Assembly (NCBI GenBank): GCA_963575745.1
Contig: CAUYUJ010018572.1
Coordinates: 96,001-160,000, forward strand
DNA length: 64,000 nucleotides
Source of the DNA: Prorocentrum cordatum
Lineage: Eukaryota > Sar > Dinophyceae > Prorocentrales > Prorocentraceae
Direction of reading: 5' to 3'
Made by a program: the position numbers and the translations under genes. The stretch's first letter is position 1; the number at the start of each line of letters is the position of its first letter. The notes beneath the pieces were generated by a model that was not told the origin of the DNA, did no database searches, and worked only from the letters and a program-made list of their open reading frames with translations. Shown here one piece after another: positions 52,651 to 63,589 of this stretch.

Positions 52651-55600
52651 AGAGCAACCACGGTCACTGGCCCTTCGCCTTGTGGCGAATGCGTCGCAGC
52701 CCTAGGGAAGGGGACAAGGTGGGAGCTGCCGCGTCAAAGCGGGCCCCACTGGGCGTGTGATGGCTGTTTCAGGCGGCGGGTCTCCGGGCCCTGCCCCCCC
52801 CCCCCCCCCCCGTGAGGCGAGGGGGGGGACGAGGAAACCGTGAACAGGATAATGTTGGCACAGCGATTTACAGGGTCGGCGCGATTCGTTTTTGCCTCAG
52901 TCACGGCTTGCAGAGCTTCGCGATATGATCGCCGCAAGATTCCCGGAGTCATGGTTTAGCAGACGAAATAGATCGAATGCCCCGCCCTCTCCTTCCTACA
53001 CCGAATGCGCCTGCTTGTTCCGACCGAACAAGCTGCCCATGGTGACGGACTCACTTGTCGCGGGCGGCACAATTTTGCCACCGCGTGTTTGTCCGCTGCA
53101 GGAGGATAAGTGTCATAGAGATTGAAGCTGGTTATGGTCGGCTCTGTTGCCGTGCTCGCGGGCGCGACGCGGGCGGCGCGTCCGACTGCGAGCGCGTGCC
53201 CGCTCCTTCGGATTGAAACAAGTTGCCCCGGCGTGGGCGAGCGGAACCGGTCGCAACCTGGCTCCCTGGGCTCGCGGCAGTTCCCGCGCAGCGCGCGCAG
53301 TGGGCGCATTCTTCCCCGACGAGCTCGCGCGGGCCAGCCAGGTCGCGGGGCAGAAGCGTCGCGGCCGGCTCCGGCAAAGGGAGTTGAACAGCATGAGCGA
53401 ATTAGACGTTTAGCGTCGCGTCCTGCTGCGCCTGCATCGGCGGCCGGCGTTTTGGATCCCCGCTCCTTGTTACGCAGACAGGACATATCACTGGAGAGCG
53501 CGCGGCCAGGGAACCCATTCGCGTTCCCGGGAGGTCCCCCGAGGTTCTGGCCCGCGCGCGTTCGCCGACCGAGCCGCGCCTCCATTCGTGGGAGGTTATA
53601 GTTAGAATCCGTCCGTGTGCGCCTCTGGTCAAAAACAGACTTACCATGGCTCAGTCCCGCTGAGTTGAATTCATTCTCTCGCTCAATCCAGCGAAGCCGC
53701 GCCGAATCTGGGGCCTGGCCCCCCGCGCAATCCGGCCCGGTGGCCTTCTGTTCGGGCCCGCTAGATTTTGGCCGTTTCGACGAGGACCTCCCTCGCGCGC
53801 GCCTGGGCCCCCCTGCCGCGCCAGGGCGGATGCGCGAGGGGCGGCGGCGCGACGGCGCCGAGTCTCTGCCCCCCGCGTGCCGGGGCGGCGGCGGGCGGAA
53901 GGCCCGCGGTCGCTAATGCAGGCGCGCCGTCTCCGCGGGGGCAGCGCGCAGCTGCGCTCGACGGCGCCGGCGACGCTGGCGGGCGCTCGTCTCGGAGCGC
54001 TTCCGCGCGCCTCGGCGCAGTCGCGGCGCGAAGAGGCCCGCCATGTCGTCCGCTTCGGCTATGTTCGAGGCCTGTGCGCTCGCAATTCATGCGGCGTCTC
54101 CACTTGGCGCAGCTTGATGGGTCCCCAGCGCGGCGAGCTGCATGTCTCAGCGCGCCCTCCTGTCCCCGCGCGAGGTCGAGGTGGCATGATGCGCGCGCGG
54201 CAGAGCACGATTGTATGTTTGCTATCTGACACTTCCTCGGGTCTCCCATGCCACTGTGCGCCAGTCATCTACGCTATGAACGATTCCTTCTCCGCTGAAG
54301 AACTCAGACCGGTGCGACTGCGTCGGTTCTTGCGCAATCGGCGGGATGGGATGCGTTGCCGAGGCGTTGCGAGAATCATTTCAAAGCCATCACTTGTGCA
54401 TGCCAAGTTCGCTCTGCGGAGTTCGCCCCACCGACCGCGGCCGGAACGGCGCCTCGAAACTTGATTTACTGATAATCCGGATTGGCCAGCGCATGCATGC
54501 GATTAAATGCCCCACTATGATTCGCCTTGCAGAGGTGCCTCATTTCGCGTCTGGATCTTGAGCTTTGCTGGATCATGCCCCGTTGCAAATTGGGCTGGCT
54601 ATTGGCTCGCCGTTCGCATGCGCCATGAAGGGCCCCGCGTGGGATCGCGACCGCGTGGCCCGTGCCCTTCGAACGCCTGGACTTCGCGACGCGTTCCCAG
54701 GCGAAGTGGAGAGCGGCTCATCTCGTTCTCAACGCTCTCTTGTCTCCCGGCTATTTCGAATAGAAGATCTGCGCCCCGTTGCATAGGCGAAGCTTCTCCC
54801 CCGCGGTCAATTTCGCTCCGTTGTTGCCCCCGTGCCCCTCGTGAGTTTCAAATCCGCGAGTTGCCGGCTCGGCCCAGCGGCCGCGCGCGGCGGCAGCGCG
54901 GGACTTTGCGGCGCGCTTGGGCAGTTCAACTGCGCGAAGCTTAGCCGACGGCTTGCCGATGCACGTCGTTGTCTCGGAAGCTGGCCAGCGCGGGCATAGG
55001 CCCCGAAAGTCGGCGCATCTGAAGCACGCCATGGGCCGCGATGCACGGCGCGCCCTCGACGAGCTAATCGCTGGATTCGGAGTGAAAGAAGAAACGTCAG
55101 TGATTTGGTTTTTAGCGTTTTCGGCCCATCGTTGTGGAAACAGTTGTTGCTTCCTTGTCGAAGGCTGCCCCTCGCCGCCCCCGTCGTCTTCGCCCCCGCT
55201 CGTTTCTGCCGCCGCCCCGCCTCCTGGAGCTGAAAACTCAGTCTTTCAAATGAGAAAACGGCGGTTTCACGCTGGCCAGAGACGGGCCCGGAGGCCGACG
55301 GCCCCGGGAGGGGCAATCGGCCATTGGGCCCCGCCGTACTCCGCGCCAGAAGAACTACTGCGCGCCAGGGGGGGGACTCGAGGACGTTGTAAATGGCAGC
55401 GCCAACAACGCAACCAACTGACATGGAGGTGCATGAAAAACGAAGCTGGGGGCGCTTAGCCCGAGCGCATGATCTATTGTTCAGTTCGAAAGTATGATCC
55501 TACTTCCACTTGGACAGCAGGTGCATGCGAGTTCCCAGTTCTGAGGGTGGTCTCGGCGCTATGGCTCCGATGCGTCTGAGTGTGGAGCTCGACGCGCCGC

Positions 55601-56968
55601 GCCCCCCCGCGCTGGCATGGCGCTCTTGACTAGGCGGAGGTGAAGGGGGGGCAGAGATATTGAAGGTGCTGTGACGCCCCCCCGGAAAACGGCTCGTGGA
55701 CCTTCGGCCCCTGCACGGGGCATGCTTGGCGAAATATGGCCGGCGATGCCCGGGGCGCGGCGTCATTTTCAGCGGGGATTTTGTTTTTTCGGCTGCCGCG
55801 TTTGTAATGTAGAGCCGTCTGGTGATCGGCTGGAACGCCCGTTGCGGCCGCGGAGAAGGCCGCCGCGGGGCCGCGCGCGACCCCGAGTGGGGGCGCCAGA
55901 TCTGCGGGGACTTCGCGCGCCAGCCCATCGAAGAAGATTTCAACATCCGCAATCTGCGCCGGAGGCGCGGCCGCGGCTCGGCTGGCATCGAGCCCGGGGC
56001 AAGCAGATGGAGGGGGGGGGGGGGGGGGGGGCGCCCCCCCAGGCCCAGAGCCTTCCGGGGAAGACAAGGCGCCGCGCCTTTCCTTTTGCCTTCCCCTCAA
56101 GGCAAAGGCAAAGGGAAAGGGCCAGAGCCTTCCGGGAAAGACAAGCGCCGCGCTGATCCAGCGCGGCCCAGCAACGAATCGTTCAGGCAACGGCGCCCGG
56201 GGAGCTCCTCCCGGCACGCCTAACTGACCCGGGCCCGCGCCGGCGCTTGCTACGGAGCCCTGCTGCCCTGGTTCTCGCCTCCCACTTCGATTGCAGCAGC
56301 AGCCCTGGCACTCGCGCGCTGACCCGCTGCCCCTCCGACCCCCCCCGTGGCCGCCCTGCGCGACTGCTTCGGCGCTTGCGCCGCGCCGCGGGGTCGCGGG
56401 CCCCCCCGTCTCGGCCTTGTCTCCCTCGGGGGGAGGGCGGCCCTGGCGCGGCCGCGCCTTCCCCCCCGCGTGGCCCGACGCCTGCGTCGCCCCCCGACGA
56501 TTGCGCCAGCGCGGTGCCTCCCCAGACCCCGCGCCTCCACGCGACCCCCAGGCGCCGTGCAGGCGCGCCCCCCCGCGACTCGCGGGGGCCCTGCCTCCGC
56601 GTTCTGTGCCGGGCCGGGCGCGCAGCCTGCCCCGCCTCGCCCCGTCTGCCCTTCTCCCGCCCGCGCTGCCGCAGTGTACTTTGGGAGGGGGGGGGGGGGG
56701 CAACAACAGTAAGCGGACTTAGCAAGTCATGTGCTGAAACTTACAACATTCGCTAAGTAAGTTGATGCACCTCAGTTGCAAGTACATGCATGTTGGCGTG
56801 CAGCAATGCATTTCAGCTGCATAATATTTGTTTTCAATTGCGCGAGGCGCACAGCGAGCCGCATCCACGCACTGCGAGTGCACAACCTCCTGCGTCGTTG
56901 CGCGCAAGAAGCCAGTCGGCAGCTCACACGATTGATTACCACTTGAACATAGGAGGCACTATCGCAAT
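52651..56968. other. Unassigned GC-rich region
   Basis: Contains C/G homopolymers (52,794-52,811; 56,008-56,027; 56,688-56,700) and many Arg/Ala/Pro shadow frames. The plus frame at about 55,030-55,150 (RDARRALDELIAGFGVKEET) and the plus frame at 54,565-54,786 have balanced composition but no recognised family or splice context. Confidence 0.35.
56042..56153. repeat. Direct repeat flanking a hairpin
   Basis: cccagagccttccggggaag at 56042 and ccagagccttccgggaaaga at 56120 begin 34-35 bp direct repeats ending gcgccgcgc. The 42 bp between is self-complementary (ctttccttttgcctt against aaggcaaaggcaaagg). Confidence 0.75.
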
Positions 56969-58264
56969 TTATCCGCCTCCACTTCGTCTGCATGCCTTGC
57001 AAGGTTTCGAATCTCTAACGAGGCCACAACGGTCGGTCCACGCATCGCATTTGACACTGCTTGCATAAGACACGCCCGCATAGCAAGGGTGGTCATGGTT
57101 TCGAAACTGCGCAAACGCCCCCGCCATGGCGGTGGCGATGTCGGTCGAGTGCACCAGTTGCGCGTCGTCGTCGGTTGGCGCCACGGCCAGCGCGACGAGC
57201 CGATCATCGTCACGAGTGATGTCCCAGACAGATACAGGCAACACCATCGTTCCATTGGCTGCAGCGTGAAACCATACCTCCCCCACCGCCTTCTCATTGC
57301 CAGTAGACAGCAACGCGATGTCACGAGACTGGCAGGTCGACAGCGACGACGCGCGAGCCCTCAGAGCCGCGGTCGCGGAGCCCTGCGGGGGACGATGTCC
57401 GACCTTCTCCTCTGGGAAGGCGCGCATCTTCCTAGGCGCCGCCCTGGGGTTCAGCCAGTGCGGCGAGAAATCGAACGCGTCGGTGCTGCGCAAGTTTGCT
57501 AAATGCAAGCATGTGACCTCGGACAGCACGCTCCTTTCAGAAGCTTCCAACTGGTGCATATCACTGCAAAACCGTTTCGGCACCAAGGGCTTCATCTCGT
57601 GTGCAAAGCACGAAAGAAGGTATCCAAATTTGAGCAGATGCCTCGGGGAATGGATCAAACAATGAACTTTCGGTGGCATGTACTCCTGCCGTTGGGCTGC
57701 TTCACAGGCACCTAGAAACGCGTTCGTCCTGTCTCTGAGAGCGTCGGCAGACGCGCGGCCTGATGCTGCAGCAGCGATGCACCACGCCAAATCACACAAA
57801 CGAGCAAACCCTACGCACTCCATGCGTGCGACCCCCATAGGACATATAATTTGCACCGCACAAGTATACATCAGCGGCAACAAAGACAATGCCTCACCCG
57901 CCTGGCACTTCAACGCTTTCGCGTTGCCGTCGGCCATCTCGCGGCCTTGCTGGAAAAAGCTTAGCCGAGTTATCAGCGCCGCCGTGCGCGCGGGGCAAAG
58001 ACCACAGCGCGATGTTTTCTTCGAGACAGGAGTCTACGTTTGAGAGCCCCATACTCTTGCAACTCGCAGGAAGAGGTGTGCACACATTTTATAAACACCC
58101 CGAATAAAGTATGCGTGCATCCAGTCGTGGCAGTATTCGCCAGCAGGCAAGGTAATGTGATCCAGCTGCGGGTCTAGCAGCACGTCATGCACGCCGTGGT
58201 TGAAACCGAATGCTTGCTCGCGGATCCTGGATGGGGGCAACTGGGCAGCGTGCTGCTCAGTCAC
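56969..58264 (-). pseudogene. Same family, C-terminal segment
   Basis: Opens after an acceptor AG at 58265-58266 with VTEQHAAQLPPSRIREQAFG, then YCHDWMHAYFIRGVYKMCAH (the DWMH block). A shift near 58,075 gives LEENIALWSLPRAHGGADNS, and a second at a T5 run near 57,957 gives the long clean frame 56969-57937: MADGNAKALKCQAGEALSLL, EYMPPKVHCLIHSPRHLLKF, LSCFAHEMKPLVPKRFCSDM, LSEVTCLHLANLRS, then an Arg/Ser/Thr-rich end. The PK.H...H.PR.L.kFG..l..F..E.k..vpKR...d pattern is the strongest family signature. Function unknown. Confidence 0.6.
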
Positions 58265-58266
58265 CT

Positions 58267-58437
58267 GCTCACCTTCCCAATTCCTCCTCCCCCCACTTCA
58301 TCGTCTCCCCATGGGAAGATGATGATGGGGGACGGAGGAAGATGAGACGACTGCAGTCGTCTCATCTTCCTCCTTCGAATTTGCAGGCCCCCTACGGGTC
58401 TTGAAATTTGCGTTGGCGTCCGTCGCGTGGAACCGAG
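58267..58437 (-). other. Probable intron of the minus-strand family gene
   Basis: Between the KGD.GT block and the DWMH block no conserved frame is found. The 3' side ends in ...gtgagcag at the acceptor. The interval holds a C-rich stretch and a perfect 40 bp palindrome. The donor position was not determined. Confidence 0.35.
58334..58373. repeat. Perfect 40 bp palindrome
   Basis: GGAGGAAGATGAGACGACTG followed without spacer by its exact reverse complement. It could form a cruciform or, if transcribed, a hairpin with no loop. Confidence 0.9.
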
Positions 58438-58439
58438 CC

Positions 58440-59330
58440 GACCTCCGCGTGCCCCCCCCCCCCCCCCCCAATGACGCCTTCATTCGTCGCGAAGTCGATG
58501 TCAAGCTCGCGCATGGCGTCTGCCCTCAGCAGGGCCACCCCCTCTTCGTTGACCAGCGAGCTGCCCGCCGCAATCGCACTGCGGCAACGCATGCGACGCA
58601 CGGTGCCAGCATCGCCTTTAATAAGCCAAACCAGCTTCTGCACGCCGCCGTCTTCAAGGACCACCCCGAGCACGCAATGCAGCCTGACGCCAGGTTCTAC
58701 TGCAACGCCCGTCGAGTGCAGTGAGCAGTCTGATCTGCAGAGCGTATCTTTTTTATCAACAGCTTGAATGCCTGTGCGACTCCTGCACTGCTGTTCGGTA
58801 CGCGTCTTGACCTCAGAGTCCCATCGCAGCGCCATGCGCCCTCTTGCGACAGCACCCCCGCCCCCAATTCTGGAACGCAAATACATGACACATCCAAGTC
58901 TTGTTGGAACCATCTGGAGACAATTGGTTGCCTGGTGCTACTTCGTCAGTGTATCATATCAACGACCACAGCCGCTCGAATGAGCACGGCCTCGACGCCG
59001 ATGTGCATTGGATGCGGGCCTGCCAACTGCTGCATACGTTGCGCGCCACGCACAGCATTGCTGGGAGATTGGCGACCGTAAACCCCGTCCCTGAATCAAT
59101 GGCAGCGCAAGTGATATCATGGAACCGCGTGCCATGCGGCGTCGCTTGGTTCCAAATAGAGCCCCTAGCCCCACGGACCTCCCTCCGCGATGGCGAGAAC
59201 GGCCCCCATGTGCACTCGTCCAAGATCGCAGCCAATGCAGCGGCAGATGCACGTGGGCATTTCCGCCTCAACGATTTTATCTTCTTGTGCTTTTCAGGTT
59301 CGGGCACCATGTCAGCGCTGAGCGAGCCCG
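58440..59330 (-). pseudogene. Same family, central segment
   Basis: Starts KHKKIKSLRRKCPRASAAAL and LDECTWGPFSPSRREVRG, then TPHGTRFHDITCAAIDSGTG and FTVANLPAMLCVARNVC. After a shift near 58,960: TDEVAPGNQLSPDGSNKTWM (the DE..PGN block). Then LSQEGAWRCDGTLRSRRVP and GVAQAFKLLIKKI. After another shift near 58,700: VEPGVRLHCVLGVVLEDGGV and LIKGDAGTVRRMRCRSAIAA (KGD.GT..C-type block). The order matches the family closely, so this is one continuous coding block carrying at least two indels rather than several exons. Confidence 0.55.
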
Positions 59331-60265
59331 CCTTTGGGCCACAGCGGCAACTGCGGGGCGCGGGATTTTTTTTGGGGCGCGGCGAGCTTCGAAGCGCACG
59401 CATTGGCAGAAAGGTAGGGTGAACAACATGTTGGGCACCCGTTGAAATACAATATACTTGCACCATGGGCGCATTCACGGTCACGCGCATGTACAACCAC
59501 AATTGATACCTCAATGAATGCATTGCAGGCGCGCACATGCGCAGCCACCCGCGCCTCTGCAGATAGTCCCGCAACCGGACGCGCGCTTGAACGCACGATT
59601 ACACGCAGAGCGCACTTGCAGTCTTGACCGCGCAATGCGCGCGCCGCTGCGGCCAACTGCAATCGCGCGCTCACAAACTGCCCCTCAACTCGTTCCGTTG
59701 CCCCCCCCCTCCCGCCGAGCGCCCTTCGCCGTCGCGTCAGCCCCCCCCCCCCCGCCCACCGCCCACGCGCCCCCCCCCCCCCCCCCCCCCCACCCCGCCC
59801 CCATGCCCCCACTCATCGCGCCCACATGTCCCACCACCCCCTTCCCCAAATCCCCTCTTGGGAACTGGCGCCCCCGCCGACCACGCCCCTAAGCTGCGCT
59901 ACCGTGCAATCACACCCCATAGGCTCTGCAAAAATACATGCAACAACGCAGCCACAGCTGCAAACCCCGAAGGCAGTCGCGCGTGCGAATGCAGCAGATG
60001 CTGCAACGCTTGGCAGAACGCCCGCGAAAGACCGAATGCGAACGCGTCAGGACATAACTCGCGGATAGACGCACCAAGGCGCGAACGCGCGGCAAATGAT
60101 TTACGCGAAACCGTTTTCCATTGATGTTCTGATGCGGCGATCGCCCCCCGAACTCTCCACGGCGAAAGATGCGAGCAATGGCAACCAATCTAGACTACGC
60201 GCATATCGTGCGATAGAACCCGCCTGCTCACACACCCACGCAGGGCGGGTGCGCAACATCATGTA

Positions 60266-60600
60266 TCAGGCGTTCTTGCTGCTCTTCCACATGCCGCTTG
60301 CCGACCTGCATGCATCCCGCGCAAAGACGAGCGCCTGCTTCTCCGTGCGCTTGCTGTTCTTGGCCCACGTGGGCGCCATGCCGTACCACCTGGAAGCACA
60401 CGCGATCTGGGCGAACCGGCTGTCATCTGGCGCCCAAGCAATTTTGAAAGCACCGCCTGCCGACGCCCACGGCGCGGCGGGCTTCTCCGCGACAGGATCG
60501 GCGGCCGACGACTTCTTTGCAACGCTCGTTGGAGCAGATGGCTTCTTCTTGGCGGCACGGCTGCCTTTCTCCGAGCTCGAGGCGCCCAGCGCCCCCGCTG
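60266..60600 (-). CDS. Same family, Lys/Ala-rich linker and FKIAW domain
   Basis: A minus-strand frame too short on its own to be obvious: SSEKGSRAAKKKPSAPTSVA, KKSSAADPVAEKPAAPWASA, then AFKIAWAPDDSRFAQIACAS and RWYGMAPTWAKNSKRTEKQA, ending KSSKNA and TGA at 60266. The Lys/Ala/Pro linker followed by a compact Trp-containing domain is typical of real protein. It lies between two clearer segments of the same strand and order. Upstream, 60,600-60,804 has VEPKVTYLPLDDAAAVAAGD in another frame, possibly the preceding exon. Confidence 0.45.
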
Positions 60601-60899
60601 TTCGCAGGACTCCTGCGCGACGCGATCCGCGGCAGACGCCGCGCCGCCATCGGCAGGCTCTGCGTCGCCAGCAGCAACCGCTGCTGCATCATCGAGTGGA
60701 AGGTATGTGACCTTGGGCTCAACAGCGAGAGCTGCCGCATCTGCGATGGGGGTTGCAGCCGCACCAGTGATGGCTTTGCCTGCCTGAAACGACCCAGTCG
60801 GCACGTGCTGCTGAGCAGAACGATGCCCTGCCGCGTGCAGGCCATGAATTTAATCGTCCAGCTTATTCACCTCAGAGTTGCCGTCTGTGGGGCGCTGGT

Positions 60900-61283
60900 C
60901 TCGCGAGTGCCGCGCCACCGCGCCGCTCCTTCTGAAGCGGCTCCCACGACGACGACGACTGCCAGTTGCCGCCTCGATCCTTCTGAAGCAAAATGAGGTT
61001 GTCGCGCAAGGCAAATGCCCCCCCCAATGATATGCATAAATCTATGAAGTTGTCAATGGGCGGATCGCCCTCATCGCATGCTGCCTCTAGCACATATGCG
61101 GATAAATCCGCAGGCTTCTCGGGGTAATTCACGATGTTCGACTTCGCCCATGGCGATGCGGTATTCTTCATGTGAAACACGAAGTCGCGAAAGGTGTTGT
61201 TTATGCTGTGGCAGGAAGGCCAATACTTGTTGTGGGCATGTTCGCAGTACATCAAGCTCACGATGCACGATTTGAGGCACTTG
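60900..61283 (-). pseudogene. Same family, second segment
   Basis: Continues the preceding frame after a single indel: CLKSCIVSLMYCEHAHNKYW, NNTFRDFVFHMKNTASPWA, then YPEKPADLSAYVLEAACDEG and PPIDNFIDLCISLGG. The YP..P.dL...vl.aa...g.PP block is characteristic of this family. The frame ends in low-complexity Ser/Arg sequence near 60,900. No splice sites were identified between this and the next segment. Confidence 0.5.
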
Positions 61284-61794
61284 TCGCGCCCTGGCTGGGA
61301 ATATCCAAGCGGTGCAACCGAGCTGCAATCGCGTTCATCTTCTTGGTTTCGGATGTTCTGTAGTCTTCGAGGACGGCCCAGTCTTGACTTGTCAGGTAGC
61401 TGTGCAAGTGCATCAATCCCTGATCGCTGCCACCTGGACCCGAGGTGATCGCTGCAACGTTGGCGCCTTTGCAATCGATTGCGGCCAACACTGCGTCCTT
61501 AACAGAGCTGATCGCGCACCGCGCCCCAACCAAGTCAGCGAGGGCAAGCGCATCTGGCGCTGATAGCGCGACGAGAGACGAAATATGTTTGCATAGTGAT
61601 GCGGAAAAGTTTTTCTGCAGCTCCACGTTGCCTGGGCGTTTGGACCTGAGGTCCGAGAGGTCCGATCCATCACGTTTAATGTCTCCATTCGTTGCCAGCG
61701 GTCGACTTGTGGCAGCCCCGTGGGGCCTGGGCCGGATATGGTTATGGAGCGCAGACCGCAAGTGGCAAATTGAGCAGGGCGCATCGCATGACAA
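61284..61794 (-). pseudogene. Multi-copy dinoflagellate protein family, N-terminal segment
   Basis: Minus-strand frame with LQKNFSASLCKHISSLVALS, ALALADLVGARCAISSVKDA, then LTSQDWAVLEDYRTSETKKM and NAIAARLHRLDIPSQG. It ends in a one-base shift near 61,283, with the protein continuing in another frame (KCLKSCIVSLMY). Asp-rich sequence upstream (61,880-61,970) may be the N-terminus. I recognise the order of blocks from a repeated dinoflagellate protein of unknown function. A transposon origin is likely from its copy number but not shown here. Confidence 0.5.
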
Positions 61795-61799
61795 GATGC

Positions 61800-63300
61800 G
61801 CGAGGGCGGGGAGAGGAACTGAGGGTGTCACATTTCGCGCGCAAGCGACGGCTCGATACTGCATGACCCCCCGCAGACGCATCGCCTATGGACAGCGCGT
61901 CGTCGTCCACGCCGTCATCGCCAACGTCGTCATCGTCGGCGTCGCCCAAACCGTCGCCACCGTCTGACGCCATGCGTCGGCATCGTCGGCGTCGTCGTCG
62001 CGATCGCTCGTCGTCGCACACGTCGCAGCTCGCTGGTCGCGGCAGGGAATGGGGCCCCACGTCGCGCCGCACGGGAGTTCACACGCTGGCGGCGCCTCGC
62101 CCCGCGCCCGCGCCTACATCGAGCCCCTGACCCACTCGGCGCGGCGCTCCATATCCACTGCCAGCGCCGCCCTTGCTGCTGCCGCCTGTTCTCTGCGCTC
62201 CCTGCGCCCCCGCTTCTGCGCCGCTCTGCGCAACCGCGCCTGCTCCCTCTGCTCTCGCCTCTCCCCGCGGCGCCTCTGCTCCTCCCGATGGCGCATCTGA
62301 TCTTCCTGGCGGTGCGCCTGGCGCACTCGATCAGTCATGCCGAAGACGCGGTCGATCACGGACTGCTGCGCTCTGTTCCAGCGGCGCGGATCTGCGATGG
62401 TCTACTTGGCAGCAGCGAGCTTGGTCTGCGGGCGAAGTTAACGCCGGCTCGGCGCCGCCATGAGCTGCGGGTAGCACTCGCATGCGGGATTCGCACGGCG
62501 CGTGCGAGACGCGCGCGACGAGTGCGGGACGTGCGCGGCGGGAATGCCGACTGAGCCCAGTCGCTGGGTGCAGGGGCGCGCTGAAATAGTTGATCGGAAT
62601 ATGAGTGAGGCCGCGAGGCCAGCGCGTAAGAATTAAGCTCGGATCATAACGTCAACGGCAATTTCAGACTGCAGCTCAATACAGAATTGCATCATGCAGC
62701 AGCGCTGCAGGGCTGTTGGGGGCGGGCTCGGCATCGAGGGGATGAGGCCACCGGTGAATCAATGAAGTCGGCTGAATCGACTGAGCGCGATCTTGTGTAT
62801 GACTCGCAAAGTGCACGCGCGAACGATGAGGGATGACCATGCGATGCGCACCACAAGTGCGAGAATGCAGCAATGCCTGCAAGCGGGCGCGGATGCAGTT
62901 GACTGCAGCCCGTGAGCGCAATCCGAATGCAGTGGGATGCAGGCGAGAATGCGCAACCCGAACTCAACGCGTCAGCGAACACGCGGGGAGACAGCACGAT
63001 CGGATGGGCGGACGGACGCAAAGGCAGGGGGCGGAGGGAGGGAGGCAGGGAAGGAAAGAGGGAGGAATGGGTGGAGATGGAGAGTGACTTGGAGAGGTGG
63101 GGAAGGAAAAAATGAGGGGGGCATGGGCAGGGATGGGGGACGGAGAAGGGAGGGGGGGAGGGGGAGGGGCGAGTTGGGGATAGAGGGAAACGGTTCTGCG
63201 AGAGGTGACGACGAGCAGCAGATGGAGATGACCGGGAGGTGGTTCACGGCCGAAATAGCGGCCACCTCACAATTAATACATGTCTGAGTGGCAAGGGCGA
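61800..63300. other. Region upstream of the minus-strand family gene
   Basis: Minus-strand Asp-rich stretch near 61,880-61,970 may be the N-terminus of the family protein. An Arg/Gln-rich minus frame (REEQRRRGERREQREQARLR) at 62,160-62,330 looks like a coiled-coil-type charged repeat. Purine-rich sequence at 63,000-63,180. No gene confirmed. Confidence 0.35.
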
Positions 63301-63305
63301 CTGCC

Positions 63306-63390
63306 ACTAGGCTCGCTGGAGCCACAGAGCAGTCGCAAGTCTGCGCTGGAGCCGCTGAGCAGTCGCAAGTCTGCTCTTATGCCCATTGAC
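63306..63390. repeat. 30 bp tandem repeat
   Basis: ctggagccacagagcagtcg and ctggagccgctgagcagtcg units, each followed by caagtctgc, about 2.5 copies. Confidence 0.8.
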
Positions 63391-63407
63391 GGCGTCGTAA
63401 ACGAATG

Positions 63408-63526
63408 GCGCCTAAAAGTGCGATCGCACTTTTTGGTGGGCAGGCGACCGCGCCTAAAAGTGGGATCGCACTTATTGGCGTCGTCGCAAGCTCGCCTAAA
63501 GGTGTGATCACACTTCTAGGCGTCAT
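63408..63526. repeat. Three tandem palindromes
   Basis: Three successive near-palindromes share the plan cgcctaaa-gtg-cgatcg-cac-ttt-ggcg. The first contains the perfect 20 bp palindrome AAAAGTGCGATCGCACTTTT (63415-63434). The next two are cctaaaagtgggatcgcact and cctaaaggtgtgatcacact, with their matching right arms. Spacing is about 40 bp. Dense inverted repeats suggest a protein-binding site cluster or a foldback element. Confidence 0.8.
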
Positions 63527-63589
63527 GTCTGTTGCGCCGCGGGTCGCCCACAGCACATGTCCACGGCGTCCGCGGCGGCGATGGACGAC

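Noticed and set aside
57957-58100. Intron with GT donor near 58,100 and ctttttccag acceptor at 57,955
   Set aside because: Conserved protein text (LEENIALWSLPRAHGG...AKLF) continues through this interval in a shifted frame, so homopolymer indels explain it better than an intron.
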